A stretch of 64,000 nt of DNA from assembly GCF_000022085.1 (NCBI RefSeq), contig NC_011894.1:336501-400500 (forward strand), read 5' to 3'. Below are positions 52,661-63,120 of the stretch, piece by piece. The notes beneath the pieces are model-generated. The model made no database searches and was not told the origin of the DNA. It saw only the letters and a list, made by a program, of their open reading frames with translations. Source of the DNA: Methylobacterium nodulans ORS 2060. Its GTDB lineage: Bacteria > Pseudomonadota > Alphaproteobacteria > Rhizobiales > Beijerinckiaceae. Positions within the stretch are counted from its first letter, which is position 1, and every line of letters begins with the position of its first letter. Both the position numbers and the translations under genes were made by a program.

Positions 52661-53347
52661 TCAGAAGCCGAGCAGCGTGGCGAAACCCGCGGCGGGCTCG
52701 CGCTCGGGCACCAGCCGGTTCTCGGGCGCCTGCGGATCGGCATAGCCCAGCGCCATGCCGCAGACGACGGCCTCGTCGGGTCCGAGCGGCAGATGGCGCC
52801 GGATCACCGCATCGAACGGGGCGAAAGCGGCCTGCGGGCAGGTGTCGAGCCCCCGAGCCCGGGCGGCGATCATCAGCGTCTGCAGGAAGCCCCCGTAATC
52901 GAGCCAGCTGCCCGTGGCGAGGCGGCGGTCGATGGTGAAGATCAGCCCCACCGGCGCGTCGAAGAAGCGGAAATTGCGGGCGTGCTGCGCCTGCATTCGG
53001 GCCGCGTCGCCCTTCGGGATGCCGACGAGCGCGTAGAGCCCGAGGCCGACACGGCGCCGCCGCGTGCGATAGGGCTCGAAGAACTCCTCCGGATAGTAGC
53101 GGGCGGCGGGCTCGCCCTTCTCGCCGGCCAGATAGGCCGCCACCACGGCCTCGCAGAGCCGCGCGCGCGCCTTCCCGGCCACCGCATAGGCCCGCCAGGG
53201 CTGCATGTTGCTGCCGCTCGGCGCCTGGGCGGCGAGGTCGAGCAGCGCCGTCACCGTCTCGCGCGGCACGGGATCCGACCGGAAGGCCCGCACCGCCCGG
53301 CGGGTCCGGATCGCCGTCGCCACGGAATCGAAAGAATCATCGGCCAT
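52661..53347 (-). CDS. Nitroreductase-family flavoprotein
   Basis: A 228-residue FMN-dependent oxidoreductase. N-terminal IRTRRAVRAFRSDPVPRETV, AAQAPSGSNMQPWRAYAV for FMN phosphate, the mid-region WLDYGGFLQTLMIAARARGL and the C-terminal ALGYADPQAPENRLVPERE. Similar proteins reduce nitro compounds or quinones with NAD(P)H. ATG 53347 gives the normal start ahead of SFDSVATAI; the extra 22 residues of the longer frame are not conserved. Confidence 0.92.
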   Translation of the reverse strand: MADDSFDSVATAIRTRRAVRAFRSDPVPRETVTALLDLAAQAPSGSNMQPWRAYAVAGKARARLCEAVVAAYLAGEKGEPAARYYPEEFFEPYRTRRRRVGLGLYALVGIPKGDAARMQAQHARNFRFFDAPVGLIFTIDRRLATGSWLDYGGFLQTLMIAARARGLDTCPQAAFAPFDAVIRRHLPLGPDEAVVCGMALGYADPQAPENRLVPEREPAAGFATLLGF

Positions 53348-53645
53348 GAAAAAATTCCGTCGGTCGGCGGGTGGGCCGCGCCACAACGACGCGTCGACGG
53401 CCGCCACTCGCACACAGCTGCGTGCTGATTCGGTCTGTCAATCCGTGCCGGTTCGTGAGAGAGTGCGCGGGTCGTCGCCACGCCGGGCAGATCCGCCTTG
53501 CGGTACGGTCTGAGTTGCGTCAGGACTGTGGCGGACTTCTTGGTCACCGCAACCGGGAATGGAGATGTGCCGCGAGGCCGACTGAGAGATGCAGCGGGGC
53601 GCGGTACGAGTGGGGTCGGCGGGTTACGTTTTGGCGAGCTTCTAA
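53348..53645 (+). promoter_or_regulatory. Divergent promoter region and likely long cold-shock mRNA leader
   Basis: About 300 bases between divergent nitroreductase and cold-shock genes with no coding support. If the cold-shock promoter is in the AT-richer part near 53420-53460, the 5' leader would be about 180 bases, as is common for cold-shock mRNAs whose structure regulates translation. No defined structure was found; this is inference. Confidence 0.3.
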
Positions 53646-54374
53646 ATGGGACGTGGTCGTGATTTTCGGGAGCCGCGTCGTCGCGGCTTCGATGATGGTG
53701 CTCCTGAGCCGCGGTGGCCGGATCAGGCGCCATCCGGGGGGGGATACGGTGGCGGTGGCGGTGGCTACGGCGGCGGTTTCGGTGGCGGTTTCGACCGCGG
53801 CCCGTCGCGCAGCAGCATTCCCTCCGGGCCGGAGCGTGATGCGACGGTCAAGTGGTTCAACAAGGAGAAAGGCTTCGGGTTCGTCGAGCTGGGTGACGGT
53901 TCGGGCGATGCCTTCCTCCATATCCGCGCCGTCGAGGCGGCCGGTCATACCGACCTCCTGCCCGGCACGCGCCTGACCGTTCAGACGGCCCAGGGGCAGA
54001 AGGGCCCGCAGGTGACCAACATCACCAGCGTCGACACCAGCACGGCCGAGGCCCCGGCGGCCCGCGGGCCGCGCCCGCCCCGCGCGGGCGGCTTCGGTGG
54101 CGGCGGCGGCTACGGCGGCGGTGGCGGCGGTGGTGGCGGTGGGCGCTTCGCCAGCGGCCCCGCGACCGAGATGAGCGGGACCGTGAAGTGGTACGATCCC
54201 GCCAAGGGCTTCGGCTTCGTCTCGGTGAAGGACGGCGGCAAGGACGTGTTCGTCCATCGCTCCGCCCTCGCCCGGGCCGGCCTCGACTCCCTGGCCGAGG
54301 GCCAGCAGGTGACGATGGACGTGGTCGAGGGCCAGAAAGGCCGCGAGGCGCAGAGCATCTCCGTCGCGGAGTGA
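53646..54374 (+). CDS. Two-domain cold-shock protein with glycine-rich linkers
   Basis: A 242-residue RNA/DNA-binding protein with two cold-shock domains. CSD1 covers about residues 66-130 (ATVKWFNKEKGFGFVELG, DAFLHIRAVEAAG) and CSD2 about 175-240 (GTVKWYDPAKGFGFVSVKDG, KDVFVHRSALARAG); RNP1 KGFGFV is intact in both, while RNP2 of CSD1 is AFLHIR instead of VFVHxS. Gly-rich tracts precede both (GGGYGGGGGGYGGGFGGG, and another at about 148-168), forming flexible linkers. Such double-CSD proteins are typical of alphaproteobacteria and act as RNA chaperones. Confidence 0.93.
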   Translation: MGRGRDFREPRRRGFDDGAPEPRWPDQAPSGGGYGGGGGGYGGGFGGGFDRGPSRSSIPSGPERDATVKWFNKEKGFGFVELGDGSGDAFLHIRAVEAAGHTDLLPGTRLTVQTAQGQKGPQVTNITSVDTSTAEAPAARGPRPPRAGGFGGGGGYGGGGGGGGGGRFASGPATEMSGTVKWYDPAKGFGFVSVKDGGKDVFVHRSALARAGLDSLAEGQQVTMDVVEGQKGREAQSISVAE

Positions 54375-54685
54375 TCCGCTCGGTGTCGAAACTTTTCGCG
54401 AAGCGGCGGTTCCTCGGAGCCGCCGCTTCGTGCGTTCTGGGCCTCGCCGCGGGTGCGGCGCGCGCCGAGGACTTCACGGGCTTCTATGCCGGGGTGAATG
54501 TCGGATACGGGCGGAGCCTGGGCGACGGGGACGGGCGGATGACGCGGCCCGGCGCTCTCCCCTCCCCTGCGGGCGACGCGACCGCCCTGCCGCCGAGCGC
54601 GGCCCGGGCGGCGACCGGCAACCCGGCCCTGCGGCCGCGCGGGCGCGGGCCTACGATTTCTGCTTCTTCTGGAGCGCGTCCTTGA
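54371..54685 (+). CDS. Short outer-membrane-like protein, probably truncated
   Basis: A 104-residue frame with GTG start 54371 overlapping the cold-shock stop codon (or GTG 54383). A good signal peptide (FLGAAASCVLGLAAGAARA) is followed by EDFTGFYAGVNVGYGRSLGD, the typical first strand of Omp25/RopB-like porins, but then only a Pro/Ala/Arg-rich tail, with no further strands or C-terminal aromatic residue. Either a small exported protein or the remnant of an outer-membrane barrel. Its end overlaps the convergent neighbour by 35 bases. Confidence 0.5.
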   Translation: MIRSVSKLFAKRRFLGAAASCVLGLAAGAARAEDFTGFYAGVNVGYGRSLGDGDGRMTRPGALPSPAGDATALPPSAARAATGNPALRPRGRGPTISASSGARP

Positions 54686-54920
54686 CCTGAAGGAGCTGGT
54701 CGAACACGGCGCTCGGCGTGGTGCCGAAGAAGGCCAGCCCGCCGCTCAACGCCCAGTAACCGGCGATCAGGATCAGGGGCACGAGGATCCAGGCCAGGAT
54801 CTCCTCGCCAATGATGCGGCGGCGGCGGCGCTGGCGCCGCATCTCGCGGCGGGTGAGCTTGGGCGGCGGCGCGACCGCGGTCGCCGGAGCGAGGGGCTCC
54901 TCGTTGAGATCGCCGGTCAT
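54651..54920 (-). CDS. Small single-pass membrane protein
   Basis: An 89-residue protein with a basic, Arg-rich juxtamembrane stretch (KLTRREMRRQRRRRRIIGEE) and one membrane helix (ILAWILVPLILIAGYWALSG), then a short tail ending KDALQKKQKS. ATG 54920 is the most natural start; upstream in-frame sequence overlaps clpA-downstream DNA. No known family recognised. Same strand as clpA, 166 bases downstream of it. Confidence 0.6.
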   Translation of the reverse strand: MTGDLNEEPLAPATAVAPPPKLTRREMRRQRRRRRIIGEEILAWILVPLILIAGYWALSGGLAFFGTTPSAVFDQLLQVKDALQKKQKS

Positions 54921-55086
54921 GAAGCAGCTCTCGTCGCTGGCCCGGGCCGGCCCCAGCGAGCGGAGCCGCGACCCTCTCCTGAAAAGACGCATCCCGGCGA
55001 TGGTCCTCGCCGGGATGCCTGTGGCATGGCGACGGTCATAGACGATGCGACCGCCGGGATCGAGTCTCTGCGGGTCCAGAGGGCCG

Positions 55087-57540
<2,454 letters not shown>

Positions 57541-57561
57541 AGCGGGCCTCTGAGCTGGTGC

Positions 57562-57969
57562 CTATTTCTTTTCCATGACGCATTGCAGAGGATGTTGGTG
57601 TTTGCGGGCAAAGTCCATCACCTGCGTCACCTTGGTCTCCGCCACCTCGTACGTGAACACGCCGCATTCGCCGACGCCGTTCTGATGAACGTGCAGCATG
57701 ATACGGGTCGCGTCCTCGCGCGACTTGTTGAAGAAGCGCTCCACCACGTGGACGACGAACTCCATGGGCGTGTAGTCGTCGTTGAGCAGGAGCACGCGGT
57801 AGAGGTTCGGCCGCTTGGTGATCGGCCGGGTGCGCGTGATGACGGCGGTTCCCGAGCGGCCGTCCCCGCCATTGCCGCCATTGCCGGGGGCGCGAGGCGA
57901 CGCCGCGACGATCTCGGCCGCAGCGGCCCTTTTGATGACGACGATGTCCTGCCGCGGGACTTGAGACAT
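57562..57969 (-). CDS. clpS: ClpA adaptor ClpS
   Basis: A 135-residue N-end-rule adaptor that hands proteins with destabilising N-termini to ClpAP. The core [20 protein letters not shown] includes the Asn-Asp-Asp that hold the N-degron amino group, and [22 protein letters not shown] carries the conserved His and the ClpA-binding strand. The N-terminal 50-residue extension (Ala/Gly-rich) is longer than in E. coli. ATG 57969 is chosen; an upstream frame to 58047 is not conserved. Confidence 0.95.
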   Translation of the reverse strand: MSQVPRQDIVVIKRAAAAEIVAASPRAPGNGGNGGDGRSGTAVITRTRPITKRPNLYRVLLLNDDYTPMEFVVHVVERFFNKSREDATRIMLHVHQNGVGECGVFTYEVAETKVTQVMDFARKHQHPLQCVMEKK

Positions 57970-58263
57970 TGGGATCGTACCGACCTCACCCTTTCGGTGG
58001 CGCCGAGGATCGGGCGGAGACCCATGGGCGCTGCAGACCGGCAACAACGTAGCACGCCCCGTGCCGGATCCGAGCCTAATCTATAGGCCGAGGGCGGCCG
58101 ACGCCAGACGGCTGCGCCCTCTTGTCATGCCGCGGATCCGTTGCGGTCGGTGCGACGCAAAAAGGCGGCGCGGACCGTGCCGGCCCGCACCGCCTGTCCC
58201 CACTCGCATGTCGACGCCGCGCCCCTCCTCCGGGAGCCAGAGGCTCGCAGCGCGCCGCGCCGG

Positions 58264-58280
58264 ATGCCCTATACCAACGG
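58264..58280. repeat. Short ATACCAACG-type inverted repeat
   Basis: ATACCAACGG and GTCGGTAT pair around a 1-3 base loop directly downstream of the phasin stop codon. The core matches the outer arms of the element at 35600-35723, indicating a dispersed family. Confidence 0.5.
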
Positions 58281-58290
58281 CCCGTCGGTA

Positions 58291-58629
58291 TTACGCCGCG
58301 GCCGGAACCTTGGCGGCGAAGGACTCGAGCGGCTTCACCATCTCCTTGGCGAGGTTGCCATAGAGCTCGGCCATCTTCGTCGACTGGGCCAGGAAGCGCT
58401 CGTAGGAGGTCTTCAGGTACTCGGTCTGGATCTCGATCGCCTTGTCGAGCGAGCGCACGCCGGCGAGCTTCTCAAGCGTCGCGGTGGTCTGCTCGATGGA
58501 CTGCTTGACGAAATCGGCCGCCTCGACCGCGATGGCCTGGCTGCCCTTCGACAGCGTGCCGAAGCTGCGCAGCAGGGAGTCCATGCTCTCCTTGCCGTAC
58601 TTCTGAGCCGTCTCGAATTGCTGATTCAT
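58291..58629 (-). CDS. Phasin family protein
   Basis: A 112-residue amphipathic helical protein: FETAQKYGKESMDSLLRSFG, LSKGSQAIAVEAADFVKQSI and YLKTSYERFLAQSTKMAELYGNLAKE follow the Phasin_2 pattern. Phasins coat polyhydroxyalkanoate granules and set their number and size. ATG 58629 is preferred over the adjacent GTG 58632. The upstream region holds two TGC/GCA palindromes (58720-58764), as expected for control by the repressor PhaR, which binds PHA granules. Confidence 0.9.
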   Translation of the reverse strand: MNQQFETAQKYGKESMDSLLRSFGTLSKGSQAIAVEAADFVKQSIEQTTATLEKLAGVRSLDKAIEIQTEYLKTSYERFLAQSTKMAELYGNLAKEMVKPLESFAAKVPAAA

Positions 58630-58719
58630 CACGATGCACGGCGCACCCGGCGCCGCCCCCTGGCGCGGTTCCTGACTCGGATGCGGAGGCGTCCGCGCAT
58701 CACCCCCCGGCGGCCATTA

Positions 58720-58764
58720 TGTGCATTGCACAATGGGCGTCAAGGATTTTTGTGCGGTGCACAA
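58720..58764. promoter_or_regulatory. Two palindromes upstream of the phasin gene, candidate PhaR sites
   Basis: TGTGCATTGCACA (58720-58732) is a perfect palindrome, and TTGTGCGGTGCACAA (58750-58764) is perfect in its arms TTGTGC/GCACAA. Their centres are 31 bases apart (about three helical turns), and both lie 90-135 bases upstream of the phasin start. PhaR of other alphaproteobacteria binds TGC-N-GCA-type sites before phasin genes. The intervening AT-rich AAGGATTTTT could be part of the promoter. Confidence 0.65.
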
Positions 58765-58920
58765 TGCGTCCTTCTGATTGCATTAACCCGGGCGTAACCG
58801 CGCGAACCTAGCCTGATTGACAGTGATGCCGTGGCGACGGGGCGATTCCGTGGCGCGGCGCGGCTCGGGGCCAGCCGTTGCTGGCGCGCCCGACGCGGCT
58901 AGGCGTGGGATGAGTTCGTG

Positions 58921-60417
58921 ATGCGTGGCGTTCGCGGCACCTCTGGTCGTGCAGTTCCGGCCCTGATCGCAGCCGCAGCGATCCTCACCGCCATGACGAA
59001 CCCTGCGGATGCCCGCAGGCGAGGGCATCACCATGGCGGGGGCGGCGGATACAATCCCCCGTTCGCGGCGATGGTGGTGGACGTGAAGAGCGGCCGCATC
59101 CTGCACGCGGTCAACGAGGACGCGCTGCGCCACCCCGCCTCGATCACCAAGGTGATGACGCTCTACCTGCTGTTCGAGCAGCTGGAGCGGGGCAGGATGT
59201 CCCTCGACACGCCGCTCGAGATCTCCGCCAACGCGGCGCGGCAGGCGCCCTCCAAGCTCGGCCTGCGCCCCGGCGCGACGATCACCGTCGAGGAGGCGAT
59301 CAAGGCGCTGGTGACGAAATCCGCCAACGACGTGGCCTGCGCCATCGGCGAGAACATCGCGGGTTCGGAGGGCGCCTTCGCCGAGATGATGACCCGCAAG
59401 GCGCATGCGCTCGGCATGACCCGGACGCACTACGCCAATGCGTCGGGCCTGCCCGATTCCGACCAGATCACCACGGCGCGCGACCTGACGATCCTGGCCC
59501 GGGCGATCCAGGACCGCTTCCCGCGCTACTACCGCTACTTCCAGACCCGCTCCTTCGCCTTCCGGGGCCGGGTCATCGGCAACCACAACCACCTGCTCGG
59601 GCGGGTCGAGGGGGTCGACGGGATCAAGACCGGCTACACGCGCGATTCCGGCTTCAACCTGATGACCTCGGCGCGGATCAACGACCGGCACATCGTCGCG
59701 GTCGTCCTGGGCGGCAAGTCCGTGGCGAGCCGCGACGCGATCATGACGCGGCTCGTCGAAGCGAACCTGCCGAAGGCCTATGCGGGAGCGCGCACGACCG
59801 CGCCTGTGGTGGAGGTGGCCGAGCGGCCCCGCCCCGCGGTGGTCGCCGAGAAGCCGGTCGCCACGCGCACGCTCGTCGCCGCGGCGGACGGAGAGGACGA
59901 GTCCATCGAGACGACCGCCTCGACGGGCCGCCCGGGCCAGCCCCTCGACCTCAATCCCTCGCGGCAGACGGCGACGCCGAGCGGCGGCCGCTGGCGCAGC
60001 GGCTCCGGCCTTCCGGCCAATGCCCAGGCCTATGCGGCGACCCCCGACACGTCCTTCCCGGCGCCGGGCGGCAAGTACGGGTCGCGCCTGCCCTCGACCG
60101 AGCCCGGCGAGGTCCGGGCCCCGGCGCCGCCGGCGCGCACGGAGGCGCCCGCGCCCAAACCCGTCTCGGTCACCCCCTGGGTCATCCAGCTCGGCGCCAT
60201 GGACGACGAGGCGAAGGCGAAGTCGATGCTGGCCGAGGCGCGCCAGCGCAGCGGCGGCATGCTCGCCAAGGCCGCGCCCTTCACCGAGCGCGTCACCCAT
60301 GGCGGCACCACGCTCTATCGCGCCCGCTTCTCCGGCTTCTCGGAGGCCGAGAGCGCGCAGGATGCCTGCCGGGCCCTCAAGCGCAACGGATTCACCTGCT
60401 TCGCGACGCGGAGCTGA
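58921..60417 (+). CDS. D-alanyl-D-alanine carboxypeptidase (S11) with SPOR domain
   Basis: A 498-residue exported enzyme that trims the terminal D-Ala of peptidoglycan stems. Signal peptide AVPALIAAAAILTAMTNPADA, catalytic S-x-x-K in HPASITKVMTLY near residue 73, S-x-N in VTKSANDVACAIGEN near 134 and K-T-G in GIKTGYTRDSGFN near 236. A Pro/Ala-rich linker of about 130 residues leads to a C-terminal SPOR domain (PWVIQLGAMDDEAKAKSMLA), which binds denuded glycan at the division septum. ATG 58921 is used; GTG 58918 is adjacent. Confidence 0.94.
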   Translation: MRGVRGTSGRAVPALIAAAAILTAMTNPADARRRGHHHGGGGGYNPPFAAMVVDVKSGRILHAVNEDALRHPASITKVMTLYLLFEQLERGRMSLDTPLEISANAARQAPSKLGLRPGATITVEEAIKALVTKSANDVACAIGENIAGSEGAFAEMMTRKAHALGMTRTHYANASGLPDSDQITTARDLTILARAIQDRFPRYYRYFQTRSFAFRGRVIGNHNHLLGRVEGVDGIKTGYTRDSGFNLMTSARINDRHIVAVVLGGKSVASRDAIMTRLVEANLPKAYAGARTTAPVVEVAERPRPAVVAEKPVATRTLVAAADGEDESIETTASTGRPGQPLDLNPSRQTATPSGGRWRSGSGLPANAQAYAATPDTSFPAPGGKYGSRLPSTEPGEVRAPAPPARTEAPAPKPVSVTPWVIQLGAMDDEAKAKSMLAEARQRSGGMLAKAAPFTERVTHGGTTLYRARFSGFSEAESAQDACRALKRNGFTCFATRS

Positions 60418-60422
60418 GGGCG

Positions 60423-60530
60423 CTGGAGCATTTCCCGACGAAGTGGATCCCGGTTCGTCGCAGACAATGCGGCAAATTCAAAGACCTAGAACAGAAGCCG
60501 TTCACGGTGGAACGGCCTCTGTTCTAGGGG
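60423..60530. repeat. Dispersed repeat with hairpin
   Basis: The segment GGAGCATTTCCCGACGAAG, GGATCCCGGTTCGTCGCAG and AATGCGGCAAATTCAAAGAC is, from memory, like a repeat found in many copies in Methylobacterium/Bradyrhizobium intergenic DNA. It is joined to a hairpin with arms 60485-60503 and 60510-60528 (CCTAGAACAGAAGCCGTTC against its complement, 18 of 19 paired). Located between convergent genes. Confidence 0.65.
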
Positions 60531-60598
60531 CAGCGATGAGCCTTCCGTGTTTCGCGGGTCTTAAGCCCCGCGGTTCGAGTCGACACGCGCGTGGAGTA

Positions 60599-61333
60599 TC
60601 AGCGATGTCGGTTGAGAAGCCGGTCCTTGGCCGCGTTGACGCGCGCCGCGAGGTAGTCCGATCCCCCCTGGTCCGGGTGCAGCCGTTTCATGAGGGTCCG
60701 GTGCGCCCGGCGCACGTCCTCCACGGACGCCCCGCGCTCAAGCCCCAGGATCTGATAGGCCTCCTCCTCCGTCATCGCCCCTGGCTGCGGCGCAGCGCCC
60801 GGCCGCGCGTCCGCATCGCCCTCAGCGTGTTCACGCCAGCCGGCAAACCGGCGATCCAGATAAGCCTCTAGGAGCCGCGCTCCGTCCGGATCGCCGGCGC
60901 GGCAGGTGGCGAGGAGGGCGAGCAGGTCCGGCAGCGGCAGGGCGTCGAGCGCCTGCCCGGCTCGCGGTCCGGCGAGAACGCGACCCCGCATCGCCCCGGT
61001 CTCGTGATCGAGCTCCATCTCGATCATCATCGAGCGCACCCGGGAGGTGCTGCCGGGGCTGCGCGGCGCGGGTCCCTGCTGCCCCAGGCCGAAGGGCAGC
61101 GCGGGCATCTGGCTCCAGCCGAGGAGCCAGCCGCCGATCAGCCCAAGGGCAATCGCCATGTCGAAGCGCCCGCGCAGGAACAGCACGGCCGCCACCGCGA
61201 GCGCGAGCCAGCCGCCGAGGCGCCGCAGCACCCGCGCCAGGAGGGTCGGATTGGCGTTCGTCGCCTGACGGCCGAGCCACCACAGGCCGACCAGGACCAG
61301 CACGCCGAGACCGAGAGCAATCATGGGGCCCAA
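60599..61333 (-). CDS. Membrane-anchored J-domain protein
   Basis: A 244-residue DnaJ-domain protein. Two N-terminal hydrophobic segments (MIALGLGVLVLVGLWWLG and GGWLALAVAAVLFL, then IALGLIGGWLLGW) anchor it to the membrane. The J-domain is C-terminal (EEAYQILGLERGASVEDVRR, RTLMKRLHPDQGGSDYLAAR), with HPD intact, the inverse of classic DnaJ order and like Tim14/Pam18-type proteins. It would activate DnaK locally at the membrane. Either ATG 61333 or 61324 can start it; a 15-base tandem duplication lies directly upstream. Confidence 0.87.
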   Translation of the reverse strand: MGPMIALGLGVLVLVGLWWLGRQATNANPTLLARVLRRLGGWLALAVAAVLFLRGRFDMAIALGLIGGWLLGWSQMPALPFGLGQQGPAPRSPGSTSRVRSMMIEMELDHETGAMRGRVLAGPRAGQALDALPLPDLLALLATCRAGDPDGARLLEAYLDRRFAGWREHAEGDADARPGAAPQPGAMTEEEAYQILGLERGASVEDVRRAHRTLMKRLHPDQGGSDYLAARVNAAKDRLLNRHR

Positions 61334-61363
61334 GAGAAATCAGAGGGCGAGAAATCAGAGGGC
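61334..61363. repeat. 15-bp tandem duplication upstream of the J-protein gene
   Basis: GAGAAATCAGAGGGC occurs twice in direct tandem (61334-61348, 61349-61363), between the start of the J-protein gene and the end of the upstream VWA-like gene. On the transcribed strand it reads GCCCTCTGATTTCTC, immediately before the ATG, so it overlaps the ribosome-binding region. Confidence 0.8.
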
Positions 61364-61369
61364 GAAGCG

Positions 61370-62071
61370 TCACCGCGGCGTCATGGCGCCGAGGAGCCGG
61401 CGCGCCACCGCATCTTCTCGCGCAGCGAGGCGCAGCCCGTCGAGTCCCCGCGCGGCGTAGACGGCCGCGGCCCGCAGCAGCCCGGCCAGCGTCGCGGGGG
61501 CATCGCGGTCGAAGCGCGCATGGGCGCCGCCCGACAGCCGGGCGATCTCGGCGAAGCCCGTCGCCGCCTGCGGCTCTCCACCCTCCTGGAAGCAGAAGGC
61601 CGGAACCCCGAGCAGCCTCAATTCGCCCGCGACCGCGCAGAGCCCGTCGAGATCCTCCTCGACGGCGTCGCCGACGAGGACGAGGGCTTTCACCGGCCCC
61701 TTGCCGGCCTCCGCGCGAGCGTGCCGCAGGACGCGGCCGATCTGGGTCAGGCCGCCGCGGCAGTGGATCCCGGTCATCAGACCGGTGAGCGCCCGCGGAT
61801 CGGCGACGAAGCGCGAGGCGCGGCACTCGGAGAAGCCGCGGAAATAGACGAGCTGGACGGCGAGGCCGCCGAGATCCGCCGTCGCCGCGAACATCTCCGC
61901 CTGGAGCCGGCAGGCGAGGTCCCAGGTCGGCTGCCGGCTCATCGTCGCGTCGAGGGCGAAGATCAGCCGCGGGGCGGCCGGGGTGGCGGGCGCGAGCCGC
62001 CGCGCCTCGCCGAGGAAGGCCGCGACGGCGGCCTCGCCGGTCGGGACGGGAGGAACGGAGCGCTCGCCCAT
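61370..62071 (-). CDS. VWA-like protein
   Basis: A 233-residue protein with a von Willebrand A-type fold: the first strand and MIDAS-like motif LIFALDATMSRQPTWD (D-x-T-x-S in place of D-x-S-x-S), VQLVYFRGFSECRASRF, then GLTQIGRVLRHAR with the Thr contact, KALVLVGDAVEED and a final helix-rich end. Likely binds metal and a protein partner in the cytoplasm; no AAA+ ATPase partner is adjacent. Same strand as the J-protein gene downstream (36-base gap) and egtD upstream. Confidence 0.75.
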   Translation of the reverse strand: MGERSVPPVPTGEAAVAAFLGEARRLAPATPAAPRLIFALDATMSRQPTWDLACRLQAEMFAATADLGGLAVQLVYFRGFSECRASRFVADPRALTGLMTGIHCRGGLTQIGRVLRHARAEAGKGPVKALVLVGDAVEEDLDGLCAVAGELRLLGVPAFCFQEGGEPQAATGFAEIARLSGGAHARFDRDAPATLAGLLRAAAVYAARGLDGLRLAAREDAVARRLLGAMTPR

Positions 62072-62086
62072 GGCCCCTCCTCGGCC

Positions 62087-63085
62087 TCAGTGGCGCCGGA
62101 TCGAGGTGGCGGTGAGCGCGTGGATGGAGAACAGCCCGTCCGGATCGGTCCAGACCGCCCTCCCCTCCCAGCCGGCGGATCGGGCCAGGGCGCGGAAGCC
62201 CTCGACGGTGAACTTATAGCTGTTCTCCGTGTGGATTGTCTCGCCGGCCGCGAAGGTGATCGGCACATTGGCCACCGTGACGCGCTGGGCTTGCCGGCTG
62301 ACGAGGTGCATCTCGATCCGGGACAAAGCGGTGTCGAAGAAGGCGCGATGCGCGAAGGCGGCGAGGTCGAAATCCGCCCCGACCTCGCGGTTGATCCGGG
62401 CGAGCAGGTTCAGGTTGAAGGCCGCCGTGACGCCGGCCGCGTCGTCATAGGCGGCATCGAGCACCGCCTTGTCCTTCACGAGATCGACACCGACGATCAG
62501 CGTCGCCTGCGGCCCGAGCGTCGCCCCGAAGTGCCGCAGCAAGGCGGCGGCGGCCTCGGGCTCGAAATTGCCGATAGTGGAGCCGGGAAAGAAGCCCGCC
62601 CGCGCCGCCGCGCCTAAGGCTTCCGGCGGCAGGGCGAAGAGCTGCGTGAAATCCGCCGCCACCGGCGCCACGCGGAGCGCCGGGAAGTCGCGGCCGAGAT
62701 CCTCCGCCTCGCTGCGCAGGAACTCCTCCGAGACGTCGACCGGCACGTAGGCGGCGAGGTCGCGCAGATGCGGCAGCAGGCGGCGCAGCTTCTGGGTCGA
62801 GCCGCTGCCGAACTCGACCAGGGCGGCACCGGGCGGCAGGGCGGAGGCGATCTCGGCCCCGTGGCGGGCGAGGATGCCGAGCTCGGTGCGGGTCGGATAA
62901 TATTCCGGCAGGCGCGTGATCGCCTCGAACAGGGCGGATCCCTGCTGGTCGTAGAAGTACTTCGCGGCAAGGTGCTTGCGCGGCGCCGTGAGGCCCGCGA
63001 GCACATCCTCGGCGAAGCGCCGGCTCGCCGGCTCGGCGGGCGGCGCGGCGGGGGGCAGGTGGGGACGCGGTGCGGTCACGGGCAA
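62087..63085 (-). CDS. egtD: L-histidine N-alpha-methyltransferase EgtD
   Basis: A 332-residue SAM-dependent enzyme that trimethylates histidine to hercynine in ergothioneine synthesis. Typical blocks: FAEDVLAGLTAPRKHLAAKY, ITRLPEYYPTRTELGIL, SAM motif LVEFGSGSTQKLRRLL, AYVPVDVSEEF, GFFPGSTIGNFEP, LLARINREVGADFDL and the C-terminal ENSYKFTVEGFRAL. About 20 extra Pro/Ala residues lead the protein. Located 35 bases downstream of egtB on the same strand. Confidence 0.96.
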   Translation of the reverse strand: MPVTAPRPHLPPAAPPAEPASRRFAEDVLAGLTAPRKHLAAKYFYDQQGSALFEAITRLPEYYPTRTELGILARHGAEIASALPPGAALVEFGSGSTQKLRRLLPHLRDLAAYVPVDVSEEFLRSEAEDLGRDFPALRVAPVAADFTQLFALPPEALGAAARAGFFPGSTIGNFEPEAAAALLRHFGATLGPQATLIVGVDLVKDKAVLDAAYDDAAGVTAAFNLNLLARINREVGADFDLAAFAHRAFFDTALSRIEMHLVSRQAQRVTVANVPITFAAGETIHTENSYKFTVEGFRALARSAGWEGRAVWTDPDGLFSIHALTATSIRRH

Positions 63086-63120
63086 CTCCGGGGCGTCGAC
63101 GCGGTGGATCGCAAGTCGCC

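Noticed and set aside
50921..53428. Plus-strand frame of 835 codons opposite selO and the nitroreductase gene
   Set aside because: Antisense shadow; both minus-strand proteins are clear family members.
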